The notes under the pieces: model-generated
The model's database searches: none
What the model saw: only the letters and a program-made list of their open reading frames with translations
What the model was told of the DNA's origin: nothing
Source of the DNA: Vespa crabro
Taxonomy: Eukaryota > Arthropoda > Insecta > Hymenoptera > Vespidae
Length of the DNA: 64,000 nt
Assembly (NCBI RefSeq): GCF_910589235.1
Contig: NC_060971.1
Span: 4,785,826-4,849,825, forward strand
Reading direction: 5' to 3'
Position numbers and translations under genes: made by a program
Shown: piece after piece, positions 1-12,929 of the stretch
How positions within the stretch are numbered: the first letter of the stretch is position 1
Layout of the letters: each line of letters opens with the position of its first letter

Positions 1-322
1 CACATAAGTATGTACAATATATATATATATATATATACTGACAAGATCGAGATTTTTTTTTTCAATTGTCAAAATCTTTCTCTAAATTTACATACAGAGA
101 TCCCTCGTAGTTCGAAACGGCGTAGTAACATTACGAAAGGTGGGAGGAGAAAGAGGACTTTCTTTTTCCTTCTTTTGCTTTTTTCGTTAAATATCTAGTA
201 TACGAAGTGACGAGTTTCTGTGCGCTTGAGATCGTCTTCGGACCGTTCAAGGACACAGAAGATAGAGAGATAGTAATAAAAACAGAAAAACAGAGAAACA
301 GAAAATAAGAGACTAATAAGAA

Positions 323-365
323 CAAACGAACGAACGAACGAACGAACGAACGAACGATCGATCGA
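323..365. repeat. (CGAA)n then (CGAT)n
   Basis: About nine CGAA units followed by CGATCGATCGA. Confidence 0.9.
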
Positions 366-603
366 AGATGATGACGGAATTTTAGTTTACTTACATCTAG
401 TTCGAGCTTCTTCCGTCCTCTTGGTCGGGAAATCGCAGGGCAAAGAAACGTAGAAGAAAGGAAGAAAAACGACGGAGAGGAAAAGCAGAAGAAATAAACG
501 TCACGTTCGTTTCTAATGTCGTTTCTTTGTTCTTCTCGAATATCCAAACTACGACGATGCCGACGATGACGATTATTTTCTTAACTTTCGGTTTCGGTTC
601 TCT

Positions 604-642
<39 letters not shown>

Positions 643-981
643 GTCTCTGTCTCTCTCTTCTTTTTTGGCGCCAATTTGCCGGCAATACGCGCGATCCGGT
701 TCCACTTGTTCCTCCTTCACCTTCACCTCCACCACCTCCTTCCTTCTCCTCCTTCTCTTACTCCTACTCCTTCCTCCTCCTCTTTAATATAATATAAACG
801 TGTTTTCTTTCTCTTGTTCTATCTTTCACTTTTGAGAATTAACGCTCAAAGGAAAATACAGATAATAACAACAGGAACGCGAATTTTACGGGTTTTATTC
901 CTCTTCGTTTCTCTTCGTTCCAAATTCTCGAGAGTTCCTTCAATCGTATCTCGTACAACGGATAATGTTAATTGTTTGGGT

Positions 982-983
<2 letters not shown>

Positions 984-1035
<52 letters not shown>
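984..1035. repeat. (TA)n microsatellite
   Basis: About 52 bp of uninterrupted TA, followed by an A-rich run. Confidence 0.95.
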
Positions 1036-1038
<3 letters not shown>

Positions 1039-1189
1039 CAACCAAAAAAACAGAAAAAAAAAAAATAAAAAAAAAAGAGAAACGAACGAACGAACGTACG
1101 TACGTACGTATGTATGTACGTACGAACGAACGAACGAATGGTAGACGAACGAACTAAATTACAACGATACGAATCGAACGAAACGCAAT

Positions 1190-2180
1190 ATGGAACTTCT
1201 CGCGGGATATATTCTCCCGCGATATTTTCACCGATATAAAACGGTCGTTGCTGTTGTTGTTGTTGTTGTTTTTGCTACTGCTACTGCTGTTGACGCCGTT
1301 ATACTGTTCGAGGATCGAAGAAGAGATCGACGAAGAGAAGAGAAGAGAAGAGAAGAGAAGGAAGGAACGACGCGAGAACTAAAATCCCGGCCGTTGTTAT
1401 TACGCGGCTGCGGACTCGAGTAGGTGGGGAGTTGGAGTTTGAGGGAAAGGGGAAAGGGGTAGAGGAGTGGAGGCAGTAAGACGCTCCTTCTTCCGAGTCG
1501 TTTAAAAAAAGAGATCTCGCGCGCTTCAAATAAAGCCCAATAATAATAATAATGTTATTTTTAACAATTTCTTGCGGGATTAAAGTGACTCGAGTATCGG
1601 TAAGGGGAAGGATACTGAAGGGGTATATTCGCGAGGGGAAAACGGAGCAAGACGACGGGGGTGGATTGATGGATTGAGGAGGATAAAAAAAGCGTGCAAC
1701 GCACAGAGGAGGCCTGCGTCGACGCAAACCCCAAACAACTGACCGGCGCGGCGAACAAACTGACACTGACAACTGCTCTCTCTCTCTCTCGTTACTCGGC
1801 CGCGCACGCATTCGTTACCATCATCCCCACCACTCACTCCCATCCCCACTCCACTTCTCGGCCCTTCTCTTAAGCTTACATACTCCCCACTATAGCGCGC
1901 TCGGATCGTCGCGAAGAGAACCGAACTCGGCCGAAGCTTTCTCCGTTCGTTTCTTCGACCTCTCTCTCTCTCTGTCTGTCTATCTATCTATCTATCTCTC
2001 TTATTCTCACTAACTCACTCATTCTTCCTCTCACGTTATTCGTTCGCTCTCACTCTTTCTGCCTACGATTTAACTGCTATTCCTATGCTCTCTACGTACC
2101 ACCGTACACGATAATTTCGTTATTCCAAATAAATACGAATGTTGCCGAGCGCGCTTTCGCGACGATTTGAAATAATTCCT
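1190..2180. promoter_or_regulatory. CpG-bearing island, promoter-like
   Basis: About 1 kb of mostly non-repetitive, CpG-rich DNA (for example CGCGGGATATATTCTCCCGCG at 1200-1220 region, GGCCGCGCACGC near 1799) interrupted by GAAGA and CT repeats. A 170-codon open frame on the minus strand (1299-1811) has no recognisable domain. This could be a promoter and 5' UTR of a gene whose body lies outside the window or across the repeats. Confidence 0.3.
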
Positions 2181-2494
2181 TTTGTCTATATTATCGATTT
2201 ATAATTTAAAACGTAGATTAAAAAACGACTTTCTCGTGTGGAATCTGAAAGAAATATATATATATATATATACATGTATACGAATTCTACGAAATAATAC
2301 GTTTTCTTCTTTTCATCGTATATCAATTTTAAAACTTGATTATAAGTATTATATCCATGTATAGTATATAAGTTACGACATATATATGTACGATAAGAAT
2401 GGTTCTAACATTAAATATCATATCGTGAACCGGTAAGGTGGTAGTAGTCTGAAATAAATTTTTTATCACGAACAGACAGACAAACGAACGGACG

Positions 2495-2533
<39 letters not shown>

Positions 2534-2743
2534 CAAAGAGTATCGACAGGCCTTGAAGGAAAGAGATTAGAGGAAGTTAGGCGAACATTTAGATCGATAT
2601 AATAGATATAACAGTCCTCGAACGTAAATATAATACATACATATGTATAAAAGAAACTGGCCCTTAAGATGGTATGTATGAATCCTGTTTACGATTGATA
2701 TGCTTAAGCCTCCTCATATTATTCGTTCGTTCGTTCGTTCGAA

Positions 2744-2787
<44 letters not shown>

Positions 2788-2908
2788 TCATTCCAATTAT
2801 TATTGCTAGCTTCGTATTTATCAAAAACGATTTCTTATTTCTCTTTTATTTTCATATTTCATTTTTTTTTTTCTTCATAAATAAAAGCGACAAATTTCAA
2901 ATGATAAA

Positions 2909-2956
<48 letters not shown>

Positions 2957-3294
2957 AATGAATACCCGAAGAAAATATTATTAATATCATTGATTGGGAA
3001 AATTGTTCGAATGGTTCTGCAACAATGTCGAGACGATATCCAGCGACATTTTATATTCTACTGCCCTATCGAACCATTCTGTCTCTCTCTCTGTCTCTCT
3101 TTCTTTATATATATATACATCGCTCTTACTCTGTCTGTCTATCTATCTGTTTCTTTATCTCATTCTATCGTGTGGTGACCCTATATACATATCTAACGAA
3201 CGCTCAAACGCAATCCTAGAAAAGTACTATAGATGTGAAAGAAATAGAGACAGATAGAAAGTTTATATATGTAAATGTGTGTGTGTGTGTATAT

Positions 3295-3348
<54 letters not shown>

Positions 3349-3635
3349 AAGAGCAAATTGACTCTCACTGCTGGTGTTTCGTTTTTTTTCAATGACTCAT
3401 CGTCGAGACTCTCGCATAAATAGTCACTTGCATCGACGAACACTATTCCGAACGGAGAACACACTTCTTATTTACATTGACTAAATTATTACGTAAAAAC
3501 TCAAAGATTTATTAAATTACATTCATCTATTATTCAAGAATTTTATATTATAGTTAATAATTCATTAATAATTTACTTTCTTTTTTTAAATCAAATAATT
3601 GATTAAAATCGATTAATAGATATATATGCATGCGC

Positions 3636-3680
<45 letters not shown>

Positions 3681-4063
3681 TATGCTCTCTCTTCCTCTCT
3701 CTCTCTTCATACACACACACACACACATACGGTATGTTTAAGGTTTCTCTTCGTTTCTAGAAGCATGCAGAAAAACTATAGACGAACATATCTATATAAC
3801 TATGAAGCAAAAGAAGTCGATGAAGTTCGTTCTCTCACGATCCCTTCGAAAGGTTTTCTTTCTTCCTTTCTCTCTCTCTCTCTCTCTCTTTATCCTTTAT
3901 TTTCTTTTTCATCCATGGGCAAACAAAGTTTCGAAAAGTCGCTAACCTAGTTTTCACCGTAGAATTTCCGCATTTTCATGTCGAAGTTGTGCATCCCTAT
4001 ATCCCTTATACATCCATATAACATGTACATATACTCTTATTATATTATAAACGTTCCTATCTA

Positions 4064-4066
<3 letters not shown>

Positions 4067-4133
<67 letters not shown>
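4067..4133. repeat. (TA)n microsatellite, 67 bp
   Basis: Longest pure TA run in the first 10 kb, preceded by CTAT units. Confidence 0.95.
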
Positions 4134-4139
<6 letters not shown>

Positions 4140-4278
4140 TACATACATATGTAGATACACGAAGAACGATGTTTATTCTCTTTTCGTTTGTAGAGCTTTT
4201 TATCATACTAAAATTGATTATAAAATACATGTAATCGAGTATAATAGACATGCATAATTATTATGGAAACCCATGATA

Positions 4279-4280
<2 letters not shown>

Positions 4281-4353
<73 letters not shown>
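4281..4353. repeat. (AAT)n microsatellite
   Basis: About 73 bp of AAT/ATA triplets with one interruption near 4339. Confidence 0.9.
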
Positions 4354-4398
4354 CCATTGTCGTAACTTTCCATCTTTCTTTGTGAACACATTAACGTA

Positions 4399-4429
<31 letters not shown>

Positions 4430-4637
4430 CACTTCAACAGTTTAGATAATTTCTTTTTATTTTCTTTCTTCCTTCTTATCTCTATCCTTTCTAATCCGAA
4501 CAAATAAAATATCAATTAATGATTAAATGTTATAAACGATTATTTCTCTAAACTTCAAATGACGAAGAAGCGCATAAGACTTGCTTAAATTTCTTTTTTC
4601 CTTTTTTTAACTTTTTTTTATCTTTCTTTTTCTTTTT

Positions 4638-4669
<32 letters not shown>

Positions 4670-5489
4670 GAATATCTCCGGATTAAACTTTCTCACGTTA
4701 TAGGCATAGCGATAACAATAACCACATGATATTTCGACGATAAGGTCGATATGCTGACGTAGGTAGATATAAATCGACACACAGCTGAAATCTTATCGAA
4801 AACAGAAGAGTGCTCTAATGAAAAGTTATTAATTAAATTGAATCGTCGCGTTTATAATTTCATATTACACATATGTATGCTTATATATATATATATATTT
4901 TTTTTTGTTTACGTATTTTATTGACAAGAAATATGGAAAAAAGAAAAATAATAAGCAAAAAAAAAATCAAAAGCATACGTACGCTCGTTCGTACTCATAA
5001 AGTGTAATCGCGTTTCGTTAAGACTGTTAAATGAATTTTCGAAAGGGTCGCCTACGAATATTCATCACTTGAAAAAAGCCAATCAAGAGAAACTTTCGAA
5101 CTTACTTTTACTTTTATAAGAGTTACCCAATTTGATTTATACAAGCTAAAAAGGGGAGAGAAAAGAAAAAAAAAAAAAAAAAGAAAAAAAAAGAAAAGAG
5201 AAAAAGAAAAAAGTTTGCGAGCAGACCGTACATTTCATAAATATCTAATCGCTAATATCGTAAAAGAAAAAAAAAAAAAAAAAGAAGAAAAAAAAAGAAG
5301 AAAAAAAGAAGTCCATTGCAAATAATAATCGAGTTTGGCCAACGATAACCTCTCGTCGCCTTGATCCGTACGACGAGATTGGTCCTCCGCGACTTTCGAA
5401 AAATCTTTCCAATTTATTTTCTTTTACTTGAAACAAACGATATCTCTCTTAGGCGATTTAAATATGGCGAGTTGTTGAACTAAGTAAGT

Positions 5490-5655
5490 AAGTACATATC
5501 GAGAGTAACGAGGCCTTCCAAAGCGCATGTCGAATAACGCTCGACAAAGTACATGTCGAGAGTAGCGGTCGACAGAGTGCATGTCGAGTAACGCTCGACA
5601 GAGTGTGCATGTCGAGCGTGACTAGACAAAGGTCCATGTCGCGAAACTCTCAACA
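5490..5655. repeat. Minisatellite array A, six diverged ~26-31 bp units
   Basis: CATGTC-type landmarks at 5495 (as CATATC), 5526, 5552, 5580, 5608 and 5635 give spacings of 31, 26, 28, 28 and 27 bp. Units match the regular array at 7.5 kb. Three units keep a perfect hairpin, TGTCGA ... TCGACA. Confidence 0.85.
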
Positions 5656-5999
5656 AAGCCCACTGACTTACTTAGATAATAATTTCGTAGGAAGGGCAAA
5701 ACGAATTGAAAAAAAAAAAAAAAACAAGAAAAAAAGAAGAAGAAGAAAAGAAAAAAGAAATTACACATATCTACATATCCCATGGAAATAAATCGTCGTA
5801 ACGATTGATTTCATTTTATCACGAGAGGAAATATCATTTATTCATTTTATTGAACGAGGAAAGGCAAATGTTACATTCAAATAAGATGCAGTGTTTTTTC
5901 GATGCTTCCTCTCATCAAAAGGCGAGATGAACTATCGAAGAAAAAAAAGAAGAAGATGACGAAGAAGAAGAAGAAGAAGAAGAAGAAAAAGAAGAAACG

Positions 6000-6212
6000 A
6001 TCTGACAATGCAATGAGTGTTAAGAGAGAAAGAGAGTGATGTTGGGGGAGGGAGGGTGGAGGGGAGGGAAGAGTGAGAGGTGAGGTCGATGTTGTCGCGC
6101 TCGAACAGTGGCGTGAAGAGAAGTGAAGGTGTACCACGTGATGTAACGCGTGTAATCACGATTCGAGCGCCTTCTTGAGTGAGCAAGAAAGAGAGAGAGA
6201 AAAAGAGAGAAG

Positions 6213-6245
<33 letters not shown>

Positions 6246-6660
6246 TTAGCGCTGTTACTCGTGGGATCGAGAAGTTCGCGCGCTTGCGCTCGCTCTCTAT
6301 CCTAACAGCCGACCGTCAAGGACGTTCACCAAGAGTGCCCTGGCCGTTCTCGAAAGAAAGAGATAGTAAGTAAGTAAGTAAGTAAGTAAGTGAGTGAGTG
6401 AGTGAGTGAGTGAGTGAGTGAGTAAGATATATATATATATATATATAGAAATAGAAATAGAAGAGGAGAGAGAGAGTGAGAGAGAGAGAGTAAGCTTTCC
6501 GTCTACCCGCGAACCAACGAATTCGAGTCGATTCTCCGTTCGACTCTCGATCCGGCCTCGATCGGCCTTGGACGTATACATATATACCGTTCCAACTCTT
6601 ATAACTTGCGCGCTCGGTCGAACGAGCTAACAGATAGGAGAGCAAGATCAACCGATCAGC
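6000..6660. promoter_or_regulatory. CpG-bearing island with tetranucleotide repeat, promoter-like
   Basis: Non-repetitive CpG-rich segments (6070-6180, 6245-6355 with GCGCGCTTGCGCTCGC, 6490-6650) are broken up by GA and TA repeats and by the AAGT/GAGT array. Open frames on both strands are short and unlike known proteins. It is possibly a 5' exon or promoter region. Strand is unclear. Confidence 0.3.
6366..6424. repeat. (TAAG)n to (TGAG)n tetranucleotide array
   Basis: About seven TAAG-type units switch to about eight TGAG-type units. Read on the plus strand the array is a chain of overlapping GTAAGT and GTGAGT hexamers, the 5' splice-site consensus. Confidence 0.95.
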
Positions 6661-6717
6661 ATTTCTTTTTTATTATTTTTCTAACGATTACATGTCGATT
6701 ACATTTATTATTTCTTT

Positions 6718-6752
<35 letters not shown>

Positions 6753-7059
6753 TTTCTTCTCATTTTCATTACGTAGCAATATATTCTAAAAAGATCATCG
6801 TGTATGTAATACATGATGTATGCATTACAAGAAGTTTAACTTAAAATGAACGATATTACGTACATAATTTCATTGTCATGTTTCCTTCTTTATTTTCTTT
6901 TTGTTTCCTGACTTTTCCTTTTTTCATTCGATACCTATTATCCTAAGCATCGGTAGATAGCAATTTCGAATTATCTACGATTATCTATTATCTATCTTAC
7001 CTTACCGTTAAATTAATGATAATAATGCTATGTTAGATTTCGATCGAGTTCTCCCTCTA

Positions 7060-7160
7060 GTCGACAACGACGAAGCTAATGACGAAGCTAACGACAACGA
7101 CGACGACGACGATGGCGGCGGCGGTGGCGGCGGCGGCGCCGACGACGTGTAATTTCTTCA
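7060..7160. repeat. ACG and GGC triplet repeats
   Basis: A CGA/ACG run (7084-7110) leads into ATGGCGGCGGCGGTGGCGGC. On the plus strand it would encode a short Ala-rich peptide that ends at TAG within ~30 codons. No convincing gene. Confidence 0.7.
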
Positions 7161-7516
7161 AATCTCACGAACACCGTAATCGTAGTCGACTTAAATAGAA
7201 CCGTAGTAGTTAGTTTGCCACTCTCAGCCCACTTTTACTTCGTTAGAAAAGTCTGGCCCGTATTATCAAGGCCATCGGCTTATCGATCAAAGCCGCAAGC
7301 GAGTCTTTAATAATACGAAAAACCGATCCCTTTCATCGAGCTCTATCGTTGAAAACTAAAACTTGCCTAACCTTAACTTACGAATTGCGCACGCGGCAGG
7401 TATGATAGGAACGCTCCTGTGCAATAATTAATTCAATTAATGGCACAGTTAATTACTTCATTATTACTTGGATTAATGATTAACAAAAGTTGTTTCGAGT
7501 TCTTGCTCGAAAAAAG

Positions 7517-7882
7517 CGCATGTCAAGTCTTACTCGATATAGTACATGTCGAGTATCACTCGACAAAGTACATGTCGCGTAACGGTCGACAAAGTTCATG
7601 TCGAGTAACGGTCGACAAAGTACATGTCGAGTAACGGTCGACAAAGTACATGTCGAGTAACGGTCGACAAAGTACATGTCGAGTAACGGTCGACAAAGTA
7701 CATGTCGATTAATAATCTACAAAGTACATGTCGAGTAATAGTCTATAAAGTACATGTCGAGTAATGGTCGACAAAGTACATGTCGAGTAATAGTCTACAA
7801 AGTACATGTCGAATAATGGTTTACAAAGTACATGTCGAATAACGGTCGACAAAGTACATGTCGAGTAATGGTTGGACATAAA
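7517..7882. repeat. Minisatellite array B, 14 units of exactly 26 bp
   Basis: The consensus unit, starting at CATGTC, is CATGTCGAGTAACGGTCGAC followed by AAAGTA. The CATGTC landmark falls at 7519, 7545, 7571 and so on every 26 bp to 7857, with no indel. Seven units keep a perfect inverted repeat TGTCGA-N7-TCGACA. Array A at 5.5 kb is the same family. Confidence 0.95.
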
Positions 7883-10800
7883 ATCAACCATTAATGAGAT
7901 AGTTCTAATAGACTTGAAAAGCGAATAAAATGATTAATTAATAAGGAATCGTACGATCAAAGAGACGAGTCATCATGAAATACGGATTATGCTGTACGAG
8001 GAAAAAATGAATCCGATGCATTTGCATTGGTCGTCTTCTTATCCCCGAGTGACGTTACGCAAAAGGATATTAATTAAGATAAACCGCAGGTAGTGGCGAT
8101 CATAGAGACGTCAGTAAGAAAAGATAATTTTATTTCACGTTAGTTGCGTCCATGATGCAATAACATTTTGTAAAGATTACTACCGAGCTCGTTCTCTCAA
8201 GATATTTTTCTTTCTTTTATTTTTATTTTTTTTTTATTTATTTATTTATTTTTTTTTTTTTTTATATCTTCAATATCTCTAAACTTTATCATTCGATTAT
8301 ATATCCCTTTGTAGTGAAAAAGAATTACTTAGAAGGATATAAATGATGCATTTCTTCTCTCTCTCTCTCTCTCTCTCTCTGTCCCTCTTTTCTTCACGGC
8401 GGGAGTTCTTTCGAGCTGGACCGTTCGTTTCATTTGCGCTATGCTTTTTGCCGTGTGAACGCGAAGAACGTCTGTTCTATCCCGATCCGGATTAGACGTT
8501 TGTAACGCTTCTGAACGGTTGAGGAAAAAAGTTTTGCATAATGTATAACGTTCTCGTTGTAAAGCGGTACCGCGACTGAAAACATACTTACATACATACA
8601 TACGTACATGCACACATAGGTAGATACATAGGCTTACCTAAGTACATATATACGTACGTACGAGTGCTGCCAACAAAATCAATGACCCGTACCGAAGCTC
8701 GTGATACGACATTTTCTATAGCGATGCGAGAGAACAAGCAAACCGCCTTCTCTTCCTCTCGTTTCTTTCTAATTTCAACTTTTACGCGGAGGGAGAAAAA
8801 AAATTTCATATTTTTACATAATTCATCCATCCGATCGAATCAGAGTTGTTCATACATTTGATTGAAATTATTAAACGTGTAATGTGCACCAATAAAAAAA
8901 GAAGATACAACAACCTTGATTTATCATTGGAAACAAAAATAAATAAAATAAAATAAAAAGAGAGAGAGAGAGAGAAAGAAAGAAAAAAAAAACTTATATC
9001 CTTCTCGAACACCCCCGATCGCAATATATACTATATAACTTATACTAGTTTCTACTTCTATGAAATTATAATACAAATTGAATCCGCAAAGTCGTTCGAC
9101 GAGGAGCCGGTCAATCTACCTGAGAGGCTCATTTCGATTAAACTCGACGACATTTTTACGATAAGTCGAACTCGCATAATTGCTATACCTACGAGCTGTC
9201 TCGCGTGAACACTCGGCTAACAATTACGTAATACTTGAATAATTATAATAAAAACCGGAGATCTCAAGGATGTAAACACGTTCACGAAAGAAAGTAGATA
9301 CCTACTACATCTATATATATATATATAAATATGTATATATGTTTACAGATGACCCAAATGAAATCTTTCTGAAAAAAATCTTTTCGACAAGTTAGATGTC
9401 CTCGATTTTTCGTAGGTTTAATAATAATGAATCGAGATAAGAAAAAAAAAAAGAAGAAAAAAACGATTTAAATAATCCATGTATGAATATATTATATATG
9501 CATATATATACATAGTACATTTTTTTTTTTCGATTCGTCCTCTTAAAGTTAGATTGAGATCGTAAAAGCAACTAGTAATATAGTTATGTTCGCATGAGTA
9601 TATGTCACGAGGGGTAGTCCACCCCAACCCCAACCCCATAATCCTCTTTTCGCATTTTGTGTCCGACCGCAATCAACATTTAAATGAGATATTTATTTCC
9701 CTCTCCCATCCTCCCACCCAATCACCCCATTTTTATTTTTGAAGTATAAAAAAAATCATCGAAGTGATCCAATTTAAAATATAAGACGATGATCAACGAG
9801 TTAAATCGTTCATACTTCAAAAAAAAAAAAGACCATATTTACAGCGAGTTCGAACGTTTACATCGTAATGAAATAAATAAGCGATATTATTTATACGAAA
9901 GAGAATTTAATGACTTTCTTTTCGAATAAATCATTACCAGCGGGATAATTAAAAAAAATTTCTACAGAATCGCGAATGACAATATCATTTATTTGTAGAT
10001 GTTGTGATAGTTTACTAATCTCGATGATTGTAAATGTATGATACGAACTCAAAATGCAATACGATTACGAAATTGTACGAAGAGACAAATTATATCGAAG
10101 TGCAGAGAACGCGGATGGTATATTGCGAGAGACAAAGAGAGAGCCAAAATGTTTAACGTAACAATATATAATTGGCACATATATCTATACATAGATACAC
10201 GTATACTAACAATATACATGTATATATGTATATATATAAATACAATTTTCGTATCATGCCGGCCGGCAAATTCACGTGCCATGAATCAGCTTACAATGAA
10301 TTATAAATCTCTTTCTAATGCGAAGTTCCAAATGCAAAGTTCTACTATTTGTCGTCTTTATTTTTCGTTGAGCTTGCGTGATCGATCATTATCAACGTGC
10401 ATTCATTCCCTTCCCCCGGCCCATTCTCTCAGTCTCTCTCTCTCTCTATCTCTCTCATAGTCACTCACTCCTCTATCATATTTATAATATTCTATTACCA
10501 TTTAATAAAATTTTAATTTTAAATTAAATTTAATCATAGATCGTACCAAAAATGTAGATCGATTTAATTGAAAGTAGACATATATGAAATCATTCATTGC
10601 TACGAGTATGTTAAAATTTGCTAAGATACGTGTCCACATATGTATTTATGTGTACACACACACATACACACACAATATATATATATTTATATTTATATTT
10701 ATCTATAGAAACGTATGTACATACATGCATACGATACGAAAGCGATAACTTCTCGACTAGTAACTAAAAGTCGTCTAGAGGGAAAAATTGGTTTTCCTGT

Positions 10801-11990
10801 CACTCGCGGTTCTAGTTAGCAATTGCCGCTAGTAGCTATTTCGCGACCTTCCACTCTTCGAAACTGGTGAAAAGCTAGGCTCAAGACTTTTGCATCCAGG
10901 ATCAGGGTGTGGTAACGCACAAGGTTGACTACATTCACGTTCTCTGATGGCGCCATTATCTACCTGCTCGTACATAAGTATTTACGAACAAACGTATGTA
11001 CCTATGAACGTATGAACGTGCATATGTCGTGGGGGGATAATCTATTGACTTCAAAAAAAATTCTACTTGTTTCTCTCGTCCTATGCAATATACCGACAAT
11101 ATTTCTCTATATTTTCCTTTTTCTTTCTTTTTTCTTCTACTTCTTTTTTTTTTTTTCTAATTCCATTACTCCGACTTTATTACTCCGTTTACGGAACAAA
11201 AGATTATTTTCTTTTTTCTTCCTTTTTTCTTCTTTCTTATCTCTGTCTCTCTTCTTCTTCTTCTTCATCTTTTTCTTCTTTTCTTTCTTTAGATTCTTTT
11301 CTTTTTTCGTCTCTTGAAAGAGACAAGAATCGAAAGAGAGCGAGCCGCGATAGTTTTGATGGCCTTGTCTTACTGACCATATAATCGATAACGTTTCTTA
11401 AATAATAAAATTGTAACATCTCGTGTTTATTAAAGCATGTATTGCTTCCCAGCTGTTATGCCAAGTGAAAAGATCAATGTTTGATGAATCATTTGATACG
11501 CGTTAAAGGAAGATAGATTCAATCCCTTTCTAATCTCTTATTTATAAATGTCGCAACGAAAAGCAGAAAAAAAGAAAAGAAAAGAAAAGAAATAGGGAAA
11601 AAAGGAAAAAAAAAATTGTACAAATAAATAAATAAAAATGAGAACAATGAACAAAAACGAAACGAAAAAATGAACGAAAAGAAGAAAAGAATAAATAAAT
11701 GAAGAAGAAAAAACAAAACCAAATGAGAGAAAAAAAGAAAAAAGAAAAGAAAAAAGAAGGAAAAGATAGAAGAATTTCAACATGTTTCAAGTTATACAAC
11801 GTGAAATTTATAAGTTATAGGCAGTTGGCAAATATTAACCTTCGGTTATGAAGAAACAATTCATTTTCTGACGAATATTAATGCGTGACTTTATAGTTAT
11901 CCGCGAATGTTATAGAGGATTAAATTAATTAAATGATGATATTATGTCAGATATAGATAGATTGTAAGAGGAAGGCAGATAAGAAAAGAG

Positions 11991-12047
<57 letters not shown>

Positions 12048-12243
12048 AGAAAGAAACATTGACGATAAACAAGTTACATTCGTAACATGTATTTGTATAA
12101 ATGGTGAAAGGTTCAGAGAGAAAGAGAGAGAGAGAAAGAGAAAGAAAAAGAGAGAGAGACAAAATGTTACAGAGGATTAAATTATTTAAATAATAATAAT
12201 AAAACAGATATAGATAGATAGAAAAAGAGGGACAGACAAGAAG

Positions 12244-12290
<47 letters not shown>

Positions 12291-12491
12291 AAAGGTACGA
12301 AAATATCTAAAAGATTTGAAGTAGTCTTTGGCGGATAAAAGCAGTCGTGGGCACTATTAAACCAACAACTACAATCAACGAAACGCGAATGATGCTTGCG
12401 ATAATGTCAAGAGCAACCGGTGCGTCGGATTCCTCGCACGTGCGCGGCCGCACGATGAACTTACAAGAGAGAGAGAGAGAAAGAGAAGGGC

Positions 12492-12532
<41 letters not shown>

Positions 12533-12884
12533 AGAGAAAGTGAAAGAGATCCTTTTTCTTCTCGTTTATTTTAACATTTAACATACGATCGAACTTGTTT
12601 GAAATCATCTCTATCTTCTAAATCCTTATTGCGATAGATTCTACTGAATCATCGAATGAACTAATCAATGTTACGTTCGTTTCGATCAATTGATTTTATA
12701 TTATAAAGAAATATATATATATATATTTAATCATATGACAATCATTATTATTAATTCTAATGAATTATGGTAAGAATTAAACCGATTAAAAGTCAAGTAT
12801 TGCAACTTGCAATCGGTTCTTCTTTTACTTTTTCTTTTAATTCGTTTTCTTTTTTTGGTTTTGTTTCATTTTATTTTATTTTTT

Positions 12885-12929
<45 letters not shown>

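Larger units (their letters stand above)
1..1189. other. Gene-free, microsatellite-rich
   Basis: Contains (TA)n at about 20-40, (CGAA)n at 323-365, (CT)n at about 608-640, a triplet CTC/TTC tract at about 720-785, (TA)n at 984-1035 and (CGAA/CGTA)n at 1081-1139. Open frames here are repeat translations. Confidence 0.8.
2181..5489. other. Gene-free, microsatellite-rich
   Basis: Holds GA tracts (2499-2530, 2745-2783, 3302-3344), TA tracts (2911-2954, 3641-3677, 4067-4133), an AAT tract (4281-4353), GT (about 4399-4424) and poly(T)/poly(A) runs near 4645 and 5166. No supported gene. Confidence 0.75.

Noticed and set aside
1299..1811. 170-codon minus-strand frame
   Set aside because: Rich in Ser, Pro and Arg with no recognisable motif. 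It is better explained as open sequence in a promoter-like island.
7517..7882. CRISPR-like regular repeat
   Set aside because: The 26-bp units are contiguous with no unique spacers, and the genome is eukaryotic. It is a tandem minisatellite.
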